Shown here piece by piece: positions 1 to 5,245 of a stretch of 9,936 nucleotides of DNA. The stretch is from positions 1 to 9,936 of the forward strand of contig JAIPGS010000031.1 of assembly GCA_021735725.1 (NCBI GenBank), read 5' to 3'. Both the position numbers and the translations under genes were made by a program. Under the pieces are notes generated by a model. It had not been told where the DNA came from and searched no databases. It worked only from the letters and a program-made list of their open reading frames with translations. The first letter of the stretch is position 1, and each line of letters opens with the position of its first letter. The stretch comes from Candidatus Babeliales bacterium (lineage in GTDB: Bacteria; Babelota; Babeliae; Babelales; CAIQNR01).

Positions 1-395
1 CTTAAGCCATACAATTTTGGATCCGCTGTTTCTTGCACCTGACTTGCTTGTTCTGTTAAAACTTCTTGTTTTTCTGATACTTCTGAAGATGCTTGCTCAA
101 AGTGTTTTCCGATCTCTCCATTTGTAAAAACTAATTTTTTTATTTCAGAATTTTCTGTTTGTGTAGAAACGTCACAAGAAACCTTTCTATAACCAACAAT
201 TGCAGCTTCAGTATCACGAGGACACAGTGAAGCCAACAATGATGTTCTGAATCTTGGGCTAATTTCTTCTACTGTCATTAATTCTGACATTTTTTGACTA
301 TCTGATTGCTCCAAAGCAAGAAATCCTTCTTCAGCTCCCTGCACAGAACCAACTACTGCTGAAAGTAATAAAATACCACTAAAATAATGCTTCAT
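1..395 (-). CDS. Exported protein of unknown function, N-terminal part
   Basis: I do not recognise this protein. 131 complete codons are present and the frame runs off the low-coordinate edge without a stop, so the C-terminus is missing. The start is an ATG at 395-393 preceded by an AAAGGAA ribosome binding site. Residues 1-20 (MKHYFSGILLLSAVVGSVQG) form a typical Sec signal peptide, so the product should be exported to the periplasm or beyond. What follows is a polar, Ser/Glu/Gln-rich region with Cys at about 58 and 74 and no recognisable domain. It is separated from the upstream gene by a hairpin terminator at 478-507, so it is probably transcribed on its own; the 82 bases between hold AT-rich -10-like sequence but no convincing -35/-10 pair. 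Its style (short signal peptide, acidic low-complexity body) resembles the next two small exported proteins. Confidence 0.8.
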   Translation of the reverse strand, partial: MKHYFSGILLLSAVVGSVQGAEEGFLALEQSDSQKMSELMTVEEISPRFRTSLLASLCPRDTEAAIVGYRKVSCDVSTQTENSEIKKLVFTNGEIGKHFEQASSEVSEKQEVLTEQASQVQETADPKLYGL

Positions 396-476
396 AAAAA
401 TTCCTTTGGTTAGAAAATAATATATTTTTTAATTCAATCGTTGCGTAGTTTAACAAAAGAAGCCATAATTTAAAAC

Positions 477-507
477 AAAAAAGACGTTCTTAAAAAAACG
501 TCTTTTT
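477..507 (-). terminator. Intrinsic terminator after the 264-residue exported protein
   Basis: A 10-bp inverted repeat, AAAAAGACGT (478-487) and ACGTCTTTTT (498-507), encloses a 10-base loop. On the minus strand it begins about 30 bases after the stop codon at 540-538, and its 3' arm supplies a U-tract. The A and T tracts on both sides make it symmetrical, so it could also stop transcription from the other direction, but no plus-strand gene is present here to need it. Confidence 0.7.
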
Positions 508-537
508 ATATGCTCTTATTTTAGAAAATAAAATTTA

Positions 538-1332
538 TTATCTAAATCCAGGAATATATCCTGATTTTAAAACTACAATTGTTGCAACAACTCCAACAGC
601 CCCTGCTCCTGCTACATCATAACCAGTCCACATTTGCTGAGGAACCACAGGCACATGTTCACGTTGTGCATCATTAGAACTAGAAGGTTTAAGTTTTGAA
701 TTTTTTAATGTATTAATAGCAGTTATAAGAGCTTCTTCATTTAAATATGCTCCCGAAATACGTAGTTCTGCTCCACGATTAATAGATCCTAATACTCTCA
801 ATTCAGATGCCTTAGATGCTTGATTAATCAGCTCAGCCATTTTACCATTTCCTTCATCTATCACAGCAGCTTTTCCGGCTTTTTCACCATTACTAAAAGC
901 CTTTTCTACTTTTTGTTTTACAGCTGTTTTTAATTCTACGTTATTTGAAAAAAAGGTGTAACATTGATCCAACCTTTCCATAGGTTCAGGAGCACCTAAA
1001 AACTGTGCCGCTTCATTCATTTTTTTTATAACATTTTTTTCCTGCTTATCTTTTTCATCACTTACATATTTCGCAAGTGTTGCTACAGACAAACCACATT
1101 CAGATGATGATCCTTCATAAATGAAGACCTCATCTCCATGATCCTGACTAAGAAATGCTTCAGGATCAGCTGTAACAGGAACAAGAGGAAGATCTCCTAA
1201 TGATTCATCTGAATATCCAGAATGTGCAGATGCAGGACGCTCTGAGAGGGAACCTTGTAATGCATTTTGATGTTCACAAGCGTATACATAAGAAGAAATA
1301 ACACATAATAACAATACAAAATAACGTTTCAT
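538..1332 (-). CDS. Exported protein of unknown function with C-terminal hydrophobic anchor
   Basis: I do not recognise this 264-residue protein. The start is the ATG at 1332-1330 behind a strong AAAGGAG site; the frame is open further upstream only to a TTG, and that extension would bury the signal peptide. Residues 1-18 (MKRYFVLLLCVISSYVYA) are a signal peptide followed directly by Cys19, Glu20. The VYAC sequence is only a poor lipobox, so signal peptidase I cleavage is more likely than lipidation. Residues 20-75 are polar and Ser/Asp/Glu-rich; 85-215 are charged and predicted helical, with Cys79 and Cys124 as possible disulfide partners. Residues 239-259 form a Gly/Ala/Val-rich hydrophobic segment followed by a short tail ending GFR, which suggests a membrane anchor. 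It has its own promoter candidate (1374-1402) and terminator (478-507), so it is probably monocistronic. Confidence 0.8.
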   Translation of the reverse strand: MKRYFVLLLCVISSYVYACEHQNALQGSLSERPASAHSGYSDESLGDLPLVPVTADPEAFLSQDHGDEVFIYEGSSSECGLSVATLAKYVSDEKDKQEKNVIKKMNEAAQFLGAPEPMERLDQCYTFFSNNVELKTAVKQKVEKAFSNGEKAGKAAVIDEGNGKMAELINQASKASELRVLGSINRGAELRISGAYLNEEALITAINTLKNSKLKPSSSNDAQREHVPVVPQQMWTGYDVAGAGAVGVVATIVVLKSGYIPGFR

Positions 1333-1373
1333 AAAAAACTCCTTTAAAAAAAACAATGCTTCAACTTTAAAAA

Positions 1374-1402
1374 AATCTATCAAAAAGAATTTAGAAAGTA
1401 AA
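1374..1402 (-). promoter_or_regulatory. Sigma70-type promoter with extended -10
   Basis: On the minus strand TTTACT (1402-1397) is followed after exactly 17 bases by TAGATT (1379-1374), and TGA immediately precedes the -10, giving the TGn extended element. This places the transcription start near 1367, about 35 bases before the ATG at 1332. Each hexamer matches consensus at four of six positions. It lies just beyond the stop codon of the upstream gene, which fits a separate transcript for the 264-residue exported protein. Confidence 0.45.
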
Positions 1403-1430
1403 TCGATAAGAATTAAACAAAGTAAAGCAA

Positions 1431-1859
1431 TCAAGAAAAAGCATAATGAGCAAGATATCCTGTTCCAAAAAATAGTACTGCAACTCCGGCATAACCAAGC
1501 AAAGGATATTTAAAGAGCATGTAACGCATATAATTTTGTTCTGCTTTACATTCATCATCTGAATTTACTATTTCACGAGCAATATCAATAAAAACTGATT
1601 GAGGTGTATTAAGAGAATCTCGTTGTCGTAAAATACGACAAAAACGCCCTATCAAATTATCGATCTCTTCTTTTTGTGTATATAAAGGTTTTTTTCTTGC
1701 TGAATCGGAATCATCAAAAAAAAATTCTGTTTTTTCATCTGATTCTTCACACTGCGCTGCATTAAAAAAGGGCATCGGCCCTTGATAAGAAAAAGGCTGA
1801 ATCATGTTATTATAAAATAAAACAACTACTGATACGTTAATAAAAAATAGTTTCTTCAT
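1431..1859 (-). CDS. Small membrane-associated protein of unknown function
   Basis: An unrecognised 142-residue protein. The ATG at 1859-1857 has an AGAGG ribosome binding site seven bases upstream. The N-terminus (about 3-23) is a signal-peptide-like or anchor-like hydrophobic stretch, the middle (35-55) is acidic with a run of aromatic residues, and 60-110 is charged and probably helical, with Cys37, Cys74 and Cys104. Residues 117-139 (YPLLGYAGVAVLFFGTGYLA core) form a clear transmembrane segment with only a few residues after it. If the N-terminal segment is cleaved, the body would be periplasmic and held by a C-terminal anchor, the same layout as the 264-residue protein next door. It begins 32 bases after the stop of the MshEN protein and is probably the last gene of a FUN14-like/MshEN/small protein operon. 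Confidence 0.75.
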   Translation of the reverse strand: MKKLFFINVSVVVLFYNNMIQPFSYQGPMPFFNAAQCEESDEKTEFFFDDSDSARKKPLYTQKEEIDNLIGRFCRILRQRDSLNTPQSVFIDIAREIVNSDDECKAEQNYMRYMLFKYPLLGYAGVAVLFFGTGYLAHYAFS

Positions 1860-1891
1860 AACATCGCCTCTTAAATGATAAAAATAATTAA

Positions 1892-2458
1892 TTAATTAAA
1901 AAATAATGCATCTTCGTCGTCATCATCTTCATCATTAAAAATATTTTCATCAAGTTCTTCATCTTCATAGAGATCATCATCTTCAGAATCAAGTGCATCA
2001 TCTTCATCAGAAAAAGGGGATGGTCCATAAAATTGCATAACTGCATCTAAAATATCATTATAAATACCCACATAAAATTGAATATTGTCAGAAACAAATT
2101 CTGCAAGTACCGGCAAAAGATCTTCATTATCAGGCTGATGTGACACAATAACTAAAAAATCATCATTCCGTTGTAAAGGAATAATGGCATGGCGTAATAA
2201 AATATCTTGAGGAAATTCTGTTAAAAGTTCTCGTCTAAAAAGATTCCCAACTACATCAAAAGAAGGAACTTCATAATATTCAGAAAGAGCCGTTAAAAGC
2301 GCTTCTTTAGCGACAATTCCTTCAGAAAGTAAAAATATATCAAATGATTCTTTTGAATTTCCATGAAACCCTACACAGAGTGACTCAGCTTCTTTTTTAG
2401 AAATTACTTTATTCTTAACAAAAATATCACATAAACGCTTTTCAAAATTTTTAGCCAT
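1892..2458 (-). CDS. Stand-alone MshEN (GspE/PilB N-terminal) domain protein with acidic tail
   Basis: A 188-residue protein with no signal peptide, probably cytoplasmic. Residues about 40-144 look like the MshEN domain that precedes the ATPase in type II secretion and type IV pilus motors (GspE, PilB, MshE): a first part ending ALLTALSEYYEVP, then DILLRHAIIPLQ, DDFLVIVSHQPDNED and a closing ILDAVMQFYG, in the family's order. Some MshEN domains bind cyclic di-GMP; I cannot confirm the ligand residues here. No Walker A or B motif follows, so this is not the motor itself. Instead residues 151-185 are almost entirely acidic (23 of 35 are Asp or Glu). The ATG at 2458-2456 has an AAAGG site and lies 11 bases after the stop of the FUN14-like gene, indicating co-transcription. 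It may be a regulator or adaptor; the function is inferred from the domain only. Confidence 0.75.
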   Translation of the reverse strand: MAKNFEKRLCDIFVKNKVISKKEAESLCVGFHGNSKESFDIFLLSEGIVAKEALLTALSEYYEVPSFDVVGNLFRRELLTEFPQDILLRHAIIPLQRNDDFLVIVSHQPDNEDLLPVLAEFVSDNIQFYVGIYNDILDAVMQFYGPSPFSDEDDALDSEDDDLYEDEELDENIFNDEDDDDEDALFFN

Positions 2459-2469
2459 GCTCTGAACCT

Positions 2470-2868
2470 TTAGCTGAGTTTAAGTCCTACAAAAAATCCT
2501 GCTGCAAAAGGAGAAATTACTTTAATATTTACTTTTATCCATGCAAATGATGCCTGAAAAAGATCTTGAAATGCTTCTTTTGTTGGGCTAATTCCCATTA
2601 ATGCTTGAAGATAATCCCAATCAATAAGAGCCAATTTAAAATGATCCAAAAGACCAATTAAAACTATTCCACCAATCAAAATCATCATAACTGATTTAAA
2701 ATAACGTTTAAAAAGAAATCCTGAAACCAGACCTGCCAGAATAAGTCCACCGATTTCCATCCAATTAATATTTTGAAAATCCATTTCTTTAATAACTGCT
2801 TTAAAATCTAAATTTTTTAAATTTTCCCAAAATTTTGAAGGTACTGGATTACTAGGAACAACAACCAT
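2470..2868 (-). CDS. FUN14-like small membrane protein
   Basis: A 132-residue protein that I assign tentatively to the FUN14 family. The ATG at 2868-2866 has a perfect AAGGAG site five bases upstream; an ATG 45 bases further up (2913) lacks one and is less likely. A short polar N-terminus of about 35 residues precedes hydrophobic segments at about 38-52, 57-75 and 114-130. FUN14-like signs are GLVSGFLFKRYFKS (a Gly-rich helix ending in a basic turn), the following Gly-rich helix, the DWDYLQ sequence, and the C-terminal FAAGFFVGLKL, close to the family's closing AGF-GF-LG pattern. In eukaryotes the family includes FUNDC1 of the mitochondrial outer membrane; bacterial and archaeal members exist but their roles are poorly known. 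It is probably the first gene of a three-gene operon, beginning downstream of the HU terminator. Confidence 0.6.
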   Translation of the reverse strand: MVVVPSNPVPSKFWENLKNLDFKAVIKEMDFQNINWMEIGGLILAGLVSGFLFKRYFKSVMMILIGGIVLIGLLDHFKLALIDWDYLQALMGISPTKEAFQDLFQASFAWIKVNIKVISPFAAGFFVGLKLS

Positions 2869-2978
2869 AACAACTCCTTGAATTCTATAAATACTTATCA
2901 TCTTTATACACATTTTTTAGTGTAAAGCTGTTTCATAATAAAAGGCAAGGAAATGTTCTTACAAGAAAAAAAATAAAC

Positions 2979-3007
2979 AAAAAAAAAGAGGCGAATTTCT
3001 TCGCCTC
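2979..3007 (-). terminator. Strong intrinsic terminator of the HU gene
   Basis: The minus strand reads GAGGCGAA, a GAAA loop, TTCGCCTC (an 8-bp perfect stem at 3007-2988), then a run of nine U (2987-2979). It starts 17 bases after the HU stop codon at 3027-3025. This is the clearest terminator in the window and insulates HU from the FUN14-like operon. Confidence 0.9.
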
Positions 3008-3024
3008 CTCACTAAACTTAAAAA

Positions 3025-3297
3025 CTAGCTTACAAGCCCTCTAAGAGCTTTACCAGGTTTAAATTTAGGAACTTTTTTGCTTGGAATTTGCATTTTTTGC
3101 CCAGTAGCTGGGTTAATTCCAACTCTTGTTTTACGTCTGATTACTTGGAATGTTCCAAAACCAGTAAGTACAACAGGTTTGTTGTGTTTTAACGCGCTAC
3201 CAACACTTGATACAAAAGCTTCCAAACATTCTTTACATGTTGCTTTAGGTAGCTTAGTAATTTTCGCCATGCTTTCAACTAACATTGCTTTATTCAT
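3025..3297 (-). CDS. hup: HU family DNA-binding protein
   Basis: A 90-residue protein of normal HU length. HU dimers bind and bend DNA without strong sequence preference and compact the nucleoid. The N-terminal MNKAMLVESMAK helix, the GFGTF turn near residues 46-50 and the DNA-contacting arm with RxGxNPxTG (RVGINPATG, about 58-66) are all present, followed by the usual PSKKVPKFKPGKALR. The arm Pro that intercalates into DNA is retained. The start ATG at 3297-3295 has a GAAGGAAA site. Two Cys residues near the end of the second helix (CKEC) are an unusual detail. The gene is monocistronic, with a TTGACA promoter element upstream and a strong terminator after it. HU and IHF are hard to separate by eye, but the arm and length favour HU. 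Confidence 0.95.
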   Translation of the reverse strand: MNKAMLVESMAKITKLPKATCKECLEAFVSSVGSALKHNKPVVLTGFGTFQVIRRKTRVGINPATGQKMQIPSKKVPKFKPGKALRGLVS

Positions 3298-3380
3298 AAC
3301 AAATTTCCTTCACGAACTGCTTAGTCAAATTTTTTGTCTTTACCTTTAGCAAACAACAACTAGTACTAAGTCAGTAAACT

Positions 3381-3403
3381 ATTAATATATACAACTTTGT
3401 CAA
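3381..3403 (-). promoter_or_regulatory. Probable HU promoter
   Basis: A perfect -35 hexamer TTGACA lies at 3403-3398 on the minus strand, about 100 bases before the HU start. The AT-rich stretch after it (TATATATTAATAG) contains -10-like sequences, but none sits at an ideal 17-base spacing; TAGTTT at 16 bases is the nearest. The -35 call is firm and the -10 is uncertain. The implied leader of roughly 75 bases holds no obvious hairpin regulator. Confidence 0.35.
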
Positions 3404-3498
3404 GCTTAATTTTCAACAATTTTTTAAGATTTTTAAAAAAAGCCCTAAAATAAAGGATTTCAGACCTTTTTTAAATTTCTAAAAATTATTGGATTTTT

Positions 3499-3525
3499 AA
3501 AAAAACAGAAAATTTTAAACTTTCT
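3499..3525 (-). terminator. Weak terminator after tRNA-Leu
   Basis: Seventeen bases after the tRNA-Leu CCA end, the minus strand can form a 6-bp stem AGAAAG/TTTTCT (one G-U pair, 3525-3520 and 3512-3507) with a 7-base AT loop, followed by G and seven U (3505-3499). The stem is weak, so this may be only part of how the tRNA transcript ends. Confidence 0.3.
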
Positions 3526-3541
3526 ATCCGATACAATAAGT

Positions 3542-3629
3542 TGGTGCCGAGAGCCGGACTCGAACCGGCACAGGTATAATACCCGAAGGATTTTAAGTCC
3601 TTTGCGTCTACCTATTCCGCCATCCCGGC
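3542..3629 (-). tRNA. tRNA-Leu (UAA)
   Basis: An 88-base class II tRNA including an encoded CCA. The acceptor stem GCCGGGA pairs with TCTCGGC (one G-U pair), followed by discriminator A and CCA. The anticodon stem AAGGA/TCCTT closes a CTTAAAA loop, giving anticodon UAA, which reads leucine UUA and UUG codons. The long variable arm (CGGGTATTATACCTG) is the leucine hallmark, and the T arm GCCGG-TTCGAGT-CCGGC is intact. It lies 64 bases downstream of tRNA-Cys on the same strand. Confidence 0.95.
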
Positions 3630-3693
3630 ACATAACTTTCAATGATCTTTTTATAACATTACCAAAAAAATAAACTTTTTACTACTTCATTTT

Positions 3694-3767
3694 TGGAGGC
3701 GGCACCCGGAATCGAACCGGGGATCAAGGTTTTGCAGACCCATGCCTTACCGCTTGGCTATGCCGCC
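3694..3767 (-). tRNA. tRNA-Cys (GCA)
   Basis: A 74-base tRNA with encoded CCA. The acceptor stem is GGCGGCA/TGCCGCC, with discriminator T (U73), the standard cysteine identity base. The anticodon loop CTGCAAA gives GCA. The T arm CCCGG-TTCGATT-CCGGG is intact; the outermost pair of the anticodon stem appears to be a T-T mismatch. The tRNA begins only five bases after the stop codon of the rhodanese gene, so it is almost certainly cut from a shared transcript. Confidence 0.95.
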
Positions 3768-3772
3768 ACTCT

Positions 3773-4270
3773 TTATTTACTTAATTCGTGCGCTTCAAGT
3801 AGTTTCTTTAAGTCTTCTGTGCTTATAACATCTACACCTTCAGGGTGAGCTTCTAATACAGGATTAGGTAACTCTAAATACTCAGCTTTTGCTGGTCCTG
3901 TAACGGGAAATTTATCCTTATACCACCCAGCCATACCGGCTGCATAATCCCACACATGTTCAAAGCCATCTTTTTTTAATTTCTTCACAACATAGGTACT
4001 TGCGGTACAAGCATAGTTTGAACAATACACAACTATCTGAGTTGTTTTAGGATACGGAACAACATAATCCTTCACCTTCATCATATCCACTTGAATCGAT
4101 CCTGGAATATGACAATCATCATATGACTCTTTATCAAGAACATTGATAACTAAAAGGTCAGGTTTCTTTGTATCCTTTTTTCCAAAATCAAAACATCCTG
4201 AAAGAAATGTAAGTCCTGACAAAAGAAAAAATACTTTAAAACTGTTTTTCAAATAACATAAATTTACCAT
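3773..4270 (-). CDS. Rhodanese-domain lipoprotein
   Basis: A 165-residue lipoprotein with one rhodanese-like domain. The ATG at 4270-4268 has an AAGGAG site. The signal sequence ends in lipobox LSGC (23-26), so Cys26 should be lipidated and the domain face the periplasm. The domain spans about 38-124: LLVINVLDKESYDDCHIPGSI matches the early rhodanese strand and HIPG motif, VVYCSNYACTAS carries the active-site loop with Cys83 in the catalytic position, and WDYAAGMAGWYKDKFPVTG is the closing motif. The loop lacks the Arg found in classical thiosulfate sulfurtransferases and has a second Cys (88), so a sulfur-transfer or redox role is possible but the substrate is unknown. Residues 146-162 (VDVISTEDLKKLLEAHE) resemble the start of another rhodanese domain that is not completed. 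It has its own promoter, and tRNA-Cys follows immediately. Confidence 0.88.
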   Translation of the reverse strand: MVNLCYLKNSFKVFFLLSGLTFLSGCFDFGKKDTKKPDLLVINVLDKESYDDCHIPGSIQVDMMKVKDYVVPYPKTTQIVVYCSNYACTASTYVVKKLKKDGFEHVWDYAAGMAGWYKDKFPVTGPAKAEYLELPNPVLEAHPEGVDVISTEDLKKLLEAHELSK

Positions 4271-4304
4271 CCAAAAACTCCTTCGAGCTCTTTAATGAGC
4301 CTTA

Positions 4305-4333
4305 AATGTAGCATAAAACAATAATTCTGCCAA
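4305..4333 (-). promoter_or_regulatory. Promoter of the rhodanese/tRNA transcript
   Basis: On the minus strand TTGGCA (4333-4328) is followed after 17 bases by TACATT (4310-4305), preceded by TGC as an extended -10. The start of transcription would be near 4298, about 28 bases before the ATG. This is the best promoter in the window. A small GCTC/GAGC hairpin lies in the leader just before the ribosome binding site; it is too weak to call regulatory. No terminator is visible between lepB and this promoter, so some read-through from lepB is likely. Confidence 0.55.
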
Positions 4334-4353
4334 CTTTCATTACAATTTTTTCT

Positions 4354-5238
4354 TTATTTAACAAATTGCATCCAACGTGACCAACGAATTCGAGTCCAAA
4401 AATCAAAAGGGTGAAACAAAAGATCAAAGATCATCCATGACTCATGTGAATCAACAGAAAACAATCTAAATACTATTTTTCCATGAATATGTTTTCTATC
4501 AAGTGTTCCAAATCCTCGGGAATCATGGCTGCCTAATCTATTATCACCCATCACCCAATATTCATCTTTATCATCACCATTTTTTTTACTTTTTAAATGA
4601 ACATCAAAAATATCTGAAAGTGATGCCCCAATCTGAGCTGTGCGCGGATGTATAACTCCAGGGACTCCTAATTGTTGCAACTGTTTTTGAACACGCTTTA
4701 CCATCTGACCATCCATTCTATAAAATGGTTGATCATAAAAAGATATTTGTGGATCATAACTACGAGGAGATTCCTTTATATCATGATAAATTAAAGGATA
4801 TTTATTCACATACGGCTCATCAAATAATTCATTATTAATAAAAATTAAAGGATGTCCTTGCTCATCTAATTTTCCTTGAATATGTTCACCAGGAAGACCG
4901 ATAACTCGTTTTGTCCAATTTTCAGGACCAAAAATATATTCTTCAAATAATCTCTTAAATCTATTGTCTGAATATTTAAATGTTGGTTCATTTGCAGCAA
5001 TAATATCACCACGTTGTGGATCAGCATAAAATGTATAACTAAATTTATCTGAAATAAAACTTTCTCCAATAAGCAACGTTGTTTCCATAGAGCCACTAGG
5101 CACTTTATAAAGCCCATATCCCCATGTTCTAATAATAAATGCAATGGGAATAATAACGATAAATGACTGTGCATAATCAGCAAAAACAGATTTATTTGGC
5201 CTGTTCCACCATGTAATAAAACTACGTATCTTCTTCAT
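4354..5238 (-). CDS. lepB: Signal peptidase I
   Basis: A 294-residue signal peptidase I (peptidase S26), which cuts signal peptides from exported proteins at the outer face of the cytoplasmic membrane. One transmembrane segment (about 24-44) leads into box B, VPSGSMETTL, with nucleophile Ser50. The general base is Lys110 in WTKRVIGLPGE (box D). Box E, YWVMGDNRLGSHDSRGFG (227-244), is complete. The region between boxes D and E (about 120-225) is long, as in proteobacterial LepB, and forms the second beta domain. All catalytic parts are intact. The ATG at 5238-5236 has an AGGAG site and starts seven bases after the M23 peptidase stop, so it belongs to the bat/M23 transcript. It probably processes many of the exported proteins in this same window. 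Confidence 0.97.
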   Translation of the reverse strand: MKKIRSFITWWNRPNKSVFADYAQSFIVIIPIAFIIRTWGYGLYKVPSGSMETTLLIGESFISDKFSYTFYADPQRGDIIAANEPTFKYSDNRFKRLFEEYIFGPENWTKRVIGLPGEHIQGKLDEQGHPLIFINNELFDEPYVNKYPLIYHDIKESPRSYDPQISFYDQPFYRMDGQMVKRVQKQLQQLGVPGVIHPRTAQIGASLSDIFDVHLKSKKNGDDKDEYWVMGDNRLGSHDSRGFGTLDRKHIHGKIVFRLFSVDSHESWMIFDLLFHPFDFWTRIRWSRWMQFVK

Positions 5239-5245
5239 AAAACTC

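Noticed and set aside
1333..1434. N-terminal extension of the 264-residue protein to a TTG at 1434
   Set aside because: The internal ATG at 1332 has a strong ribosome binding site and directly begins a signal peptide; the extension would also contain the promoter.
1883..1900. AATTAATTAATTA stretch between two genes as a repeat or operator
   Set aside because: Too short and too AT-rich in an AT-rich window to be meaningful, and part of it is the stop region of the MshEN gene.
3077..3349. Plus-strand 90-residue frame opposite HU
   Set aside because: It is fully antisense to a certain HU gene with its own promoter and terminator.
3460..3642. Minus-strand open frame of 60 residues beginning MKVMCRDGGIGRRKG
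   Set aside because: It reads through the whole tRNA-Leu gene; the N-terminal residues are translated tRNA sequence, a well-known annotation artefact.
4866..5183. Minus-strand 105-residue frame
   Set aside because: It lies entirely inside lepB in another frame, with no family resemblance.
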